Shown one piece after another: positions 18,675 through 28,146 of a stretch of DNA of 28,282 nucleotides. The DNA lies in the NCBI GenBank assembly GCA_018969295.1, contig JAGWYN010000049.1:1-28282 (forward strand), given 5' to 3'. The translations under genes were made by a program, and so were the position numbers. The notes under the pieces were generated by a model. The model was not told the DNA's origin. It worked only from the letters and a program-made list of their open reading frames with translations, and did not search any database. The first letter of the stretch is position 1, and each line of letters begins with the position of its first letter. The DNA is from Chloroflexota bacterium (lineage in GTDB: Bacteria; Chloroflexota; Anaerolineae; Caldilineales; Caldilineaceae).

Positions 18675-20177
18675 TCAGGCCGCGACCCGTTGCCCGGTGG
18701 CAGCGCGCATGATGGTTTCCTGCGTGGCGTCCTTGCGCACAAATTCGCCGCCCACCCGCCCTTCATGCATGACCAGCACCCGATCGCTCATGCCCAGAAT
18801 CTCGGGCAGCTCCGATGAAACCATCAGGATTGCCTTGCCCTCCTGGGCCAGTTTGGACATCAGGCGGTGGATCTCCGATTTGGCGCCGACATCGATCCCG
18901 CGAGTCGGCTCGTCCAGAATCAAAATATCCGGTACGGTCAACAGCCAGCGGGAGACCAGCACCTTTTGCTGGTTGCCCCCTGAGAGCAGTTTGATCAGCT
19001 GGTCCATGTGGGGAGTTTTCAGTTCCAGCCGGCTCTTCTCTCGCCCGCAGGTCTCGTCGATCACGCGGCGGTTCAAAAAACCACCCCGAGTGTAGCTGCC
19101 CAGACTGGCAATCATCATGTTGTCGCGCACAGAGAGCACGCCCATGATGCCCGTCAATTTGCGGTCCTCGGTGAGCAACGCCATCCCATGTTGGATAGCA
19201 TCGGCGGGGGCCTGGATCCGGACACGTTCCCCGCGCACATAAATTTCACCGGCGTCGATCGGTTGGATCCCAAAAATCCCTTCGATCACCTCGGTGCGGC
19301 CGGCCCCCATCAGCCCGGCCAGCCCCAAAATCTCCCCGCGGTGCAGGTCAAAGCTGACACCGTGCACAAGGCCGCTGCGGGTCAGGTTGCGAACCGACAG
19401 GACAACCTCCCCGATCGTCGCTTCCTCCTTGGGGAAGAGATTGGTCAGCTCTCGCCCGACCATCATCGCGATCAGGCTGTTGCGGTCGGTGTCGGCCGCC
19501 CGCACCGTGGCAATGTGCTGCCCATCCCGAAAGACCGTGATCTCGTCGGCAATCTGGAAGACCTCATCCATCTTGTGGGTGATGTAGATGATGGCCACCC
19601 CCTTCGCTTTGAGCGCGCGAATCATCCGAAACAGATGGGCCACCTCGCGGTCGGTGATGGCCGAGGTCGGCTCATCCATGATGATCAGGCGTGACTCGTA
19701 GGAGATCGCCTTGGCGATTTCGACCATCTGGGTATTGGCGACGCTCAGCGTGCGCATCACGGTGTTGGGGTCGATGTCGATCTCCAGCCGCTCCAGCAGC
19801 GCGCGCGTGTCGGCCACCATCTTCTTTTTGTCGATCAGCCCCCACCGCCCCAATGGCTCCCGCCCCAAAAAAATATTCTCGGCCACCGTCATGTAGGGCT
19901 CGGGCGACAGCTCCTGATGGATCATCGAGATGCCCATGCGCAGCGCCTGCTGCGTGCTTTCGATCTTGACCCGCCTCCCCAGAAAGGTGATCTCCCCTTG
20001 GTCGGGAAGGTACATCCCGATCAACACCTTCATCAGCGTGGATTTGCCGGCGCCGTTCTCCCCCATCAGCGCATGGACCGTGCCACGACGCACCGCCAGG
20101 TGCACATTGCTCAATGCCTGGACCCCTGGAAATGCCTTGGAAATGTGCTCCATGACCAGGACCGTCTCTTCCCCCAT
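18675..20177 (-). CDS. ABC sugar/inositol transporter, ATP-binding protein (RbsA family)
   Basis: A 500-residue double ATPase of the RbsA/MglA type that powers import. First domain: Walker A GENGAGKST (39-47), a degenerate signature near 144, Walker B LIIMDEPTSA (164-173). Second domain: the family-typical altered Walker A GLMGAGRTE (288-296), signature LSGGNQQKV (398-406), and LILDEPTRGIDVGAK (419-433). The altered second Walker A is normal for this family. GGGAGGAG precedes the ATG. It is placed between binding protein and permease genes, with hairpins on both sides. Confidence 0.92.
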   Translation of the reverse strand: MGEETVLVMEHISKAFPGVQALSNVHLAVRRGTVHALMGENGAGKSTLMKVLIGMYLPDQGEITFLGRRVKIESTQQALRMGISMIHQELSPEPYMTVAENIFLGREPLGRWGLIDKKKMVADTRALLERLEIDIDPNTVMRTLSVANTQMVEIAKAISYESRLIIMDEPTSAITDREVAHLFRMIRALKAKGVAIIYITHKMDEVFQIADEITVFRDGQHIATVRAADTDRNSLIAMMVGRELTNLFPKEEATIGEVVLSVRNLTRSGLVHGVSFDLHRGEILGLAGLMGAGRTEVIEGIFGIQPIDAGEIYVRGERVRIQAPADAIQHGMALLTEDRKLTGIMGVLSVRDNMMIASLGSYTRGGFLNRRVIDETCGREKSRLELKTPHMDQLIKLLSGGNQQKVLVSRWLLTVPDILILDEPTRGIDVGAKSEIHRLMSKLAQEGKAILMVSSELPEILGMSDRVLVMHEGRVGGEFVRKDATQETIMRAATGQRVAA

Positions 20178-20220
20178 GCTCTCCTCCCTGTCCTCTGGGC
20201 AGCCCCGCCACCACGTTTGC

Positions 20221-20263
20221 AGCTGCCAGCAGGGGGCAAACTTCCCCCTCCCTGCTGGCAGCT
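20221..20263 (-). terminator. 14-bp stem hairpin between binding-protein and ATPase genes
   Basis: AGCTGCCAGCAGGG (20221-20234) pairs with 20250-20263 around a 15-base loop, just after the binding-protein stop. Such stems commonly let the binding protein be made in excess over the membrane components by protecting the 5' mRNA segment or partly terminating transcription. Confidence 0.6.
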
Positions 20264-20271
20264 CCCCACAC

Positions 20272-21270
20272 TTACTTCATGTAGTCCTTGTAGTTCTCGG
20301 GCGTGACCAGCTCGTACGGAATCCAGGTGATCTGCTCGATCGCCTCGCCGCGGGCCAGTGCGATCGCGGCGGCGATGCCACCTTCGCCCTGTCCCACTGC
20401 GTTCTGGAAGACAGTGACGTTCAGGCGCCCGGCATCCATCTCCGCCAGAGCGTCGGCGGAAGCATCCACACCACCGACGATGATCTCGCCCAGCTTGCCA
20501 GCTGCTTCGATCGCAGCCAGCGCGCCGATCGCCATTTCGTCGTTGTTCGAGGCGACGGCGTCGATCTGGTCGCCGCTGGCGAGCCAGTTTTCCATGATGG
20601 CCAGCCCCTCTTCGCGCGACCAGTTGCCGGACTGCTCCTTGGTGAGGGCGATGTCCGGGAAGTTGGCAGCCACCTGCTTGACCCCCTCGGTGCGCATCTG
20701 GGCCGCTTCCTGGCTCAGGTTGCCGTTGAGGATGACCACGTTCCCCTTGCCACCCAGCGCCTCGGCGATCCACTCCATCTGGAAAATCCCAGCGTCGATC
20801 GAGTCAGAACCGACAAAAGCAATGCCCTCTGGCAGGTTGGCGGGCTTGCGGTTGACATAGACCAGCGGAATGCCGGCATCCAACGCAGCCTGGGTCATCG
20901 GGTCGGTCGCATCGGTGTTGGCCGGCACGACCACGATCGCATCCACCCCCTGGGTGATGAAGTTTTCGACCTGGCCCAGCTGCACCGCTACGTCTTCTTT
21001 GGAGTCCACGAAGATGACTTCCACACCTTCCTGGGCTTCGCCGTAGGCGGCCATGGCCTCGCGCATCGAAGTCAGCCAGCGGTCGTCGAAGAGCATGGTG
21101 ACGCCGACACGGATCGCATCTCCACCCTCAGCCGGGGCCGCTTCTTCCGCCGCCGCTTCTTCCGCCGCCGGGGCCGCCGCCGGGGCCGCCGCCGGGGCGA
21201 CACAGCCGGCCACCATCGCCAGCAGGAGCAGCAGTGCAATTCCAATCGACAGATGCTTCTTAAAAGACAT
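20272..21270 (-). CDS. ABC sugar/inositol transporter, substrate-binding lipoprotein (RbsB family)
   Basis: The 332-residue protein starts at the ATG 21270, after AAGGAG; a longer frame from 21372 has no support. It carries a lipoprotein signal (LLLLLAMVAGC, lipidated Cys at about residue 23) and an Ala/Pro/Glu-rich linker, then a periplasmic-binding-protein type I fold of the RbsB class (GVTMLFDDRW, then IDAVASNNDEMAIGAL and VGGVDAS). It captures the substrate outside the membrane and delivers it to the permease. The context suggests myo-inositol or an isomer. The hairpin that follows fits high expression. Confidence 0.9.
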   Translation of the reverse strand: MSFKKHLSIGIALLLLLAMVAGCVAPAAAPAAAPAAEEAAAEEAAPAEGGDAIRVGVTMLFDDRWLTSMREAMAAYGEAQEGVEVIFVDSKEDVAVQLGQVENFITQGVDAIVVVPANTDATDPMTQAALDAGIPLVYVNRKPANLPEGIAFVGSDSIDAGIFQMEWIAEALGGKGNVVILNGNLSQEAAQMRTEGVKQVAANFPDIALTKEQSGNWSREEGLAIMENWLASGDQIDAVASNNDEMAIGALAAIEAAGKLGEIIVGGVDASADALAEMDAGRLNVTVFQNAVGQGEGGIAAAIALARGEAIEQITWIPYELVTPENYKDYMK

Positions 21271-21519
21271 CGAACAGTTCTCCTTTTTCGGTTGATGAAT
21301 TTGAGAGACGACAAACGGTTCTACAGATGGCTTGTGTAGCTCTGGCTGAACTCCTTTCTCTGCTGCACACAACTGCGTTCGCAGCGAAGGCTTTGGCGGG
21401 TGCCGCCCATTGCTTCACGCCTGCTGTGTTTCCCTCACGAGTCGGTGCTCACTGGAGCCAGGCGGACAGACCCCCCGCCCGCCCAGCCCCATCACGGCCG
21501 CACCACGCCGTCGCTGCCC
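21271..21519 (-). other. 249-bp gap between iolA and the transporter genes
   Basis: This is the largest gap inside the array. It holds GGCGGGTGCCGCC and CTGCGTTCGCAG, two short inverted repeats around 21378-21407, and the binding-protein ribosome site. A separate promoter here is plausible, but no clear -35/-10 pair was found. Confidence 0.35.
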
Positions 21520-22992
21520 TTAAAATTTGCGCGCCCACTCGCCCAGCCAGCGCTCCACCACGACCTTGGTCTGGGTGAAGAACTCGACCGCATGGTTGCC
21601 CTGGGCGTGCAGCGTGCCAAAAAAGCTGCTCTTCCACCCGCTGAACGGAAAGAAGGCCATCGGCGCAGCTACCCCAATGTTGATGCCGATGTTGCCCGCA
21701 TCCGCCTCGTAGCGAAATTTGCGGGCGGCAGCCCCGCTGCTGGTAAAGATACAGGCCATGTTGCCGTACTCCCCGCTGTTGACCAGCTGGATGGCCTCCT
21801 CGACACTGTCGACCCGCATCATGCCCAGCACCGGGCCAAAGAGTTCGGTCTTGGCGATCGTCCCCCCCACAGGGAGGTCGCTGAGAATGGTGGGCCGCAA
21901 AAAATAGCCGTTCTCACCGCCGGCGATCGACGCGCCACGCCCGTCCAGCACCATCTCCCCTCCTTCGTCCAATCCCTTTTGGATCAGCCCCTCGATCCGG
22001 GCTTTGCTCTGCGGTGAGATCACCGGCCCCATCTGCACACCGCGCTCCAGGCCGTTGCCGACCAGACGCGCCGCCGCCGCTTCTGCCAGCGCCGGCACAA
22101 AAATTTTGTCGGCCTCCCCCACCGTGATCGCCAGCGAAGCAGCCAGACAGCGCTGGCCAGCGTTGCCGAACGCGCTGTCTGTCACAATGCTGGTGGTCAA
22201 CGCCACATCGGCGTCGGGCAGCAGAATCACCGGGTTCTTGGCCCCACCCTGGGCCTGCACCCGCTTGCCGTTGGCCGAGGCACGCGCATAAATGTGCCGC
22301 GCCACCGGCGTCGACCCGACAAACGTCACCGCCGAAATCGCCGGATGGTCGAGCAGCGCGTTGACCGTGTCGGCCCCACCGTTGACCAGGTTGACGACCC
22401 CCTTGGGAAAGCCGACCTGCTCCAGCAGCCGGAAAGCCTTTTGTAAGGTGATCGGGCAACGCTCCGACGGTTTGACAATCACAGTGTTGCCTGTCGCCAA
22501 CGCATAGGGCAGGTACCAGAATGGAATCATCCCCGGAAAGTTGAACGGACAGATCAGCGCAGCCACACCGACCGGCTGGCGAATCATGTACTCGTCAACC
22601 CCGCGCGCCACATCCTCGGCAAAATCCCCCATCATCATCGTCGGAATCCCGCAGGCCACCTCCACATTCTCGATCGCCCGCCGCATCTCCCCGCGCGCAT
22701 CGTCGAGCACCTTGCCGTTTTCCAGCGTGATCGACCGGGAGAGATCCTCAAAGTGCTCTTCCATCAACGCCTTGAGCTTGAACAGCTGCTGAATGCGGGC
22801 CGTCGCCGGCGTGCGCCGCCAGGCCGGAAACGCCGCCAACGCCAGCCGAGCCGCTTCGTCGACCTCGCTGACCGGAGAAATTGGAACTGTCGCCAGCACT
22901 TCAGCCGTCGCCGGGTTGGGAACCTCCAGAAAACGGTCGGCCGCCGACCGGCGCCATTCTCCGTTGACATAGTTCAACAGTTGCTCAGCCAT
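21520..22992 (-). CDS. iolA: Methylmalonate-/malonate-semialdehyde dehydrogenase (CoA-acylating)
   Basis: This enzyme turns malonate semialdehyde, the C3 product of inositol breakdown, into acetyl-CoA and CO2 with NAD and CoA. The 490-residue protein is a full-length aldehyde dehydrogenase with PFNFPGMIPFWYLPYA (149-164), VKPSERCP, and the catalytic cysteine in GNAGQRCLA (Cys282). The QGGAKN segment (248-253) lacks the general-base Glu of hydrolytic aldehyde dehydrogenases, as expected of the CoA-acylating MMSDH group. AAGAAGG precedes the ATG. It follows iolD with a 38-bp gap, which supports the inositol role over valine breakdown. Confidence 0.92.
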   Translation of the reverse strand: MAEQLLNYVNGEWRRSAADRFLEVPNPATAEVLATVPISPVSEVDEAARLALAAFPAWRRTPATARIQQLFKLKALMEEHFEDLSRSITLENGKVLDDARGEMRRAIENVEVACGIPTMMMGDFAEDVARGVDEYMIRQPVGVAALICPFNFPGMIPFWYLPYALATGNTVIVKPSERCPITLQKAFRLLEQVGFPKGVVNLVNGGADTVNALLDHPAISAVTFVGSTPVARHIYARASANGKRVQAQGGAKNPVILLPDADVALTTSIVTDSAFGNAGQRCLAASLAITVGEADKIFVPALAEAAAARLVGNGLERGVQMGPVISPQSKARIEGLIQKGLDEGGEMVLDGRGASIAGGENGYFLRPTILSDLPVGGTIAKTELFGPVLGMMRVDSVEEAIQLVNSGEYGNMACIFTSSGAAARKFRYEADAGNIGINIGVAAPMAFFPFSGWKSSFFGTLHAQGNHAVEFFTQTKVVVERWLGEWARKF

Positions 22993-23030
22993 GCTTTTTT
23001 CCTTCTTCCAGTTCTCCTGAAGATCCTGTC

Positions 23031-24920
<1,890 letters not shown>

Positions 24921-24951
24921 GTACCAAAGCTCCTTCTACAAACGGCGATCT

Positions 24952-25866
24952 TTACTGGATCCCGCGCGCTGCGCTGATGTCGTAGACCGGCACCCGTGGG
25001 TCCAGGCTGCGATAGGAGTGCTTGACCCAGCCAAAGGCCGGGTCGTCCTGGGCAGCCAGGCTCTGGGCGCTGCCCGCCAATACGTTGAGATAGTAGGTGG
25101 TGTAGCCGACAGGGCTGGAGACCGGATGGTAGCCTTCCGGGATCAGCACAACCGCATCGTTGCGCGCAATCACAGCGGCGTCGATCGGAAACCCTGCTCG
25201 GTGCAGCGGCGAGTCGGCATCGGTGTAGACCCGTTGGATGGCGTAGCCCTCGGGCCGGTCTATTTTGTAGTAGTAGGTCTCGTCCAGATCCGCCTGGACC
25301 AGCTTGCCGGCAGCGTCTTCTACATGCACATCGTGCTTGTGCGGCGGATAGCTCGACCAGTTGCCGCCAGGCGTGTAGACCTCCACCAGCACCAGCCGTT
25401 CACACGGAAAACCCGGCGGCATGATCTGGTTGATCTGGCGCGTGGCGTGATCTCCCCCACGAATTTCGACGGTCACCTCCCCCGGGGTCACCAGCAGCGG
25501 CGCATGCGCTGCAGAGGAAGCCACCCAGGTCACCGCAAATTCGCAGTCGGTCACCGCAGTCACGGTCAGGTCGGTGTGGGGAGGCAGATAGAGCGCATGG
25601 GGCAGGCCGGCAAAGACATTTGCCCGCCCCCCCACCCCCTGCCAGCTGCCACGGCTGGAGACCACATCGACCACCCCCCCCAACATGACCAGCGCCAGTT
25701 CGTGCGCCCCACACCCAAAAGACCAGCGCTGCCCCGCCCGCAGACGCCGCGCCTGAAAAGAAATCGTCTCCCAGCCGGCGCGGGCCGGCGTGACCTCGAC
25801 AATCACGTCCGGGTCGGCAGCATTGCCCGGATGGACCACCAGGGTTTCAGCCGTATACTGTCGCAT
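24952..25866 (-). CDS. iolB: 5-deoxy-glucuronate isomerase
   Basis: IolB converts 5-deoxy-D-glucuronate into 2-deoxy-5-keto-D-gluconate, the substrate of the kinase IolC. The 304-residue protein is a double cupin, somewhat longer than the roughly 271 residues of the Bacillus enzyme. Metal-site residues are visible in SSYPPHKHDVH and in the following DETYYYKID, and PEGYHPV lies near the end. GGAGAGG precedes the ATG. It is the second gene of the array, 34 bp after the TAL-family gene. Confidence 0.92.
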   Translation of the reverse strand: MRQYTAETLVVHPGNAADPDVIVEVTPARAGWETISFQARRLRAGQRWSFGCGAHELALVMLGGVVDVVSSRGSWQGVGGRANVFAGLPHALYLPPHTDLTVTAVTDCEFAVTWVASSAAHAPLLVTPGEVTVEIRGGDHATRQINQIMPPGFPCERLVLVEVYTPGGNWSSYPPHKHDVHVEDAAGKLVQADLDETYYYKIDRPEGYAIQRVYTDADSPLHRAGFPIDAAVIARNDAVVLIPEGYHPVSSPVGYTTYYLNVLAGSAQSLAAQDDPAFGWVKHSYRSLDPRVPVYDISAARGIQ

Positions 25867-25900
25867 CTTCTACATCCTCTCCGGCAGTCTGAACGACCGC

Positions 25901-26974
25901 TTACTTGACATCCGGGTTGGGCAACATAAACTCACGCACCACCCCCATCAGATCATGGGCCGCCGCAATAAAGGTGCGCAGCGTGCGCACTGTCGCCCCG
26001 TAGACATCAAACGCCATCGGCACCATGCCGTCCGCGTCGTACGCCCGCCGAAAATCGGCAACCCGGCTGTACAGCGTGTCGACGATCTGGCTCTCCACCG
26101 GGTAGTGCATGCGCTCCACCACTGGAATGGTTGAGCTGTTGATCTTGAGCTGCCACTCGTAGGGGATCGTCAGCACAATGTCGCCGCCGATCAGTTCAGA
26201 CCAGTGGCCAAGATGGCGGTAGGCAGCAGCCAGCAGGCGCGTGCGATACCCCCGCTCTTGCCAGATACGGTAGGCATTCTTGAACACAGCGATCCCAGCC
26301 CACTCCAGATAGGCTGGGTCGACGTCAAGCCCATCCCGCTTGACCACCATCTTGATCCAGTCGTCGGTGCGGCCGATCATGATCGTGCAGACCGGGCGCA
26401 TCCCGCTGATGTCTTTGCCCTCGGCCGCGCGACGGTTGAGGCCGCGCTCAACTGCCTGGGCCACCGCCACCGCCTGGGGCACCGTGAAGCTGACGGTCGC
26501 GTTGACGTTGACCCCGTGGTAGGTGGCCTCTTCCACAGCCTTCACCCCTGCCCACGTAGCCGGTATTTTGACCTGCATATTGGGCGCCAACGTAGCAAAA
26601 TGGCGCGCCTGCGCCACGATCGCCTCGCTGTTGCGGTAAAACATCGGGTTGGTCTGGATCGACAACCTTCCCTTGGCGCCGCTGCTGCGCTCAAAGGTCG
26701 GCTGCAGCAGGCCAGCCCCGCGCACCGCCATCTCTTCGATCAGCTTCCAGGCCACCTCTGCCTCCGACCAGGTCGGGTTCTGGAAAATGATCGCCCGGAT
26801 GCGCTCTTCCCAGAGATGCATCTCCTTGTTGAGCACATTGAGCACGATGTTGGGGTTGGTCGTGGCCCCGACAGCGCCGTGCCCGATCGCGTAGGTCAAT
26901 TCTTCGATCGAACAGGAATCGTTCCAGTAGTCGGTCTGGGTCGTCGAAACGGTCTGCAACAGCGGACTTGTCAT
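25901..26974 (-). CDS. Transaldolase-family protein, possibly an aldolase of inositol breakdown
   Basis: A 357-residue class I aldolase of the TAL family and first gene of the array. The Schiff-base lysine is Lys136 in QVKIPAT; Asp19, GATTNPNIVL (36-45) and Thr160 in NATVSFT match conserved transaldolase sites. At the acid-base position, Glu96 in E. coli TalB (GRISTE), this protein has Gln107 (GRLSIQ), as in fructose-6-phosphate aldolase (Gln59). Met199 replaces TalB Phe178. A retro-aldol role is therefore more likely than transaldol transfer. TGGAGG before the ATG at 26974 sets the start; a longer frame to 27175 runs through the promoter and is rejected. Because no IolJ is encoded here, cleavage of the phosphorylated deoxyketogluconate is a candidate function (inference); ordinary pentose-phosphate transaldolase is the alternative. 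Confidence 0.8.
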   Translation of the reverse strand: MTSPLLQTVSTTQTDYWNDSCSIEELTYAIGHGAVGATTNPNIVLNVLNKEMHLWEERIRAIIFQNPTWSEAEVAWKLIEEMAVRGAGLLQPTFERSSGAKGRLSIQTNPMFYRNSEAIVAQARHFATLAPNMQVKIPATWAGVKAVEEATYHGVNVNATVSFTVPQAVAVAQAVERGLNRRAAEGKDISGMRPVCTIMIGRTDDWIKMVVKRDGLDVDPAYLEWAGIAVFKNAYRIWQERGYRTRLLAAAYRHLGHWSELIGGDIVLTIPYEWQLKINSSTIPVVERMHYPVESQIVDTLYSRVADFRRAYDADGMVPMAFDVYGATVRTLRTFIAAAHDLMGVVREFMLPNPDVK

Positions 26975-27113
26975 CAGAAACCTCCAGAAAGATAGAGAGG
27001 CACCGCTTTGACCCTGCTCGGGTCGGGAGAGAAGGGATGCCTTGCTCTCCCCTGGCACCAGACATGGCCTGTCCGTACAGGGGCCCAAAATTTTTCTTTG
27101 CTCAGGAAAATGG

Positions 27114-27127
27114 TGCACACGTGTGCA
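27114..27127. promoter_or_regulatory. 14-bp perfect palindrome, probable operator of the inositol array
   Basis: TGCACACGTGTGCA is a perfect palindrome with a central CG, the symmetry typical of LacI-family operators. It lies about 6-19 bases downstream of the start point predicted from the adjacent -10 box, a position where a bound repressor blocks transcription. No LacI gene is in the window. Confidence 0.55.
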
Positions 27128-27139
27128 AGACTGTTCACT

Positions 27140-27168
27140 AGAATAGCACAGGCAAGAACCCTTGTCAA
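27140..27168 (-). promoter_or_regulatory. Sigma-70 promoter for the inositol array
   Basis: On the minus strand a perfect -35 TTGACA (27168-27163), a 17-bp spacer and -10 TATTCT (27145-27140) stand about 165 bp before the first ATG. The predicted transcription start is near 27133. A second GTTGACAAG lies 14 bp further upstream as a direct repeat. Confidence 0.7.
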
Positions 27169-27183
27169 CTCCCACTTGTCAAC

Positions 27184-27387
27184 GGGGTGCAAGCAAGAGT
27201 TGTCAGTGAGATTGAAACCAGGGCATTTACGCATCTTGCAGGGTCAGAAAACGGCAAATTCTTGCGCAAAATGGGCAAAAGTGGCGCTTGAATTACGTGT
27301 CGAGCGGTCTTCAAAGTGCGATATGACATGCCGAAATCAGGCAATAATTTTTATGTTAACTTTTCTGACAACTCTTGCTTGCACCCC
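27184..27387. mobile_element. 204-bp MITE-like element with 23-bp perfect terminal inverted repeats
   Basis: The first 23 bases (27184-27206, starting GGGGTGCAAGCAAGAG) recur exactly as the reverse complement at 27365-27387. The 158 bp between them code for nothing recognisable and are less GC-rich than the neighbours. Size, perfect termini and lack of a gene fit a miniature inverted-repeat element moved by a transposase elsewhere. No clear target-site duplication was seen. Its end lies 15 bp upstream of the -35 box of the inositol promoter. Confidence 0.65.
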
Positions 27388-27424
27388 TCAGGACTGTTCG
27401 ACAAACTGCTAGTAATGGCCGACC

Positions 27425-27845
27425 ACAAGGGCGACCGCAAGGGTCGCCCCTACAGGCGGGTGCCCACAATGACACCCGTGGCCTGCACACCGGGCGACCG
27501 CACGGGCGACCCCGTAGGGGCACCCCTTGCGGGTGCCCCCGATGACACCCATGACCGACCGCACAGGCGACCACACGGGCGACCCCGTAGGGGCACCCCT
27601 TGCGGGTGCCCACAATGGCAACCATGACCGACCGCACAGGCGACCACAATCCCACGGGCGACCCCGTAGGGGCACCCCTTGCGGGTGCCCACAATGGCAA
27701 CCAAGGGCGACCACAATCCCACGGGCGACCGCGTAGGGGCACCCCTTGCGGGTGCCCACAATGGCAACCAAGGGCGACCACACGGGCGATCACAAGGGCG
27801 ACCCTGTAGGGGCACCCCTTGCGGGTGCCCCCGATGACACCGCGG
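27425..27845. repeat. GC-rich array of five hairpin repeats
   Basis: A 25-bp core, GTAGGGGCACCCCTTGCGGG plus TGCCC, occurs at 27514, 27587, 27666, 27733 and 27806 (spacings 73, 79, 67, 73), with a diverged partial unit at about 27430-27470. On the minus strand each core folds as GGGCACCC, loop GCAAG, GGGTGCCC. Between cores lie related segments built from GGGCGACC, CACAATGGCAACCA and ATGACCGACCGCACAGGCG. The intervening segments resemble each other, so this is not a CRISPR array. It looks like an expanded REP-type palindrome cluster. Open frames across it (for example 27450-28265 minus) are chance products of the repeat. Confidence 0.85.
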
Positions 27846-27860
27846 GTAAGGGTTTGTAAA

Positions 27861-28002
27861 CCTGGATTTCGCACGTTGAAAATCGAATAGAAAGAATAAA
27901 ATTTGCGTCAGGACCTGGCCGATCCGGCGCGCGAACGGTCCGATCCAGTGGATCGGGTGAAGCAGTGATGCGCTGGCGTCCTCTTGATGCGTCACCCGCC
28001 TA
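27861..28002 (-). repeat. 142-bp dispersed repeat, right copy
   Basis: This is the reverse-complement partner of 379-520, about 91 percent identical by eye and ungapped. It begins 16 bp after the hairpin array and ends 145 bp before the stop of the last gene. The pair brackets the whole 27-kb block in opposite orientation. Confidence 0.85.
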
Positions 28003-28146
28003 TGTAGAAACGCAACAGCATAACAAGCACAAATTTTGTACTTGGAAACTAGCGAACTTGTCGATTCGCTGCTGTTTGGATGGGGGCAAAGCCTGCAGCT
28101 GGAAAAAGCTGGCTGCACAGCGGGAGCCCGACAGAGGGGGCGAACG

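Noticed and set aside
26975..27175. N-terminal extension of the transaldolase-family gene
   Set aside because: The extension overlaps the promoter and operator; the ATG at 26974 has a strong ribosome site and begins the conserved region.
27425..27845. CRISPR array
   Set aside because: Segments between cores are similar to each other and vary from about 42 to 54 bp; cores are strong palindromes; no cas gene is near.
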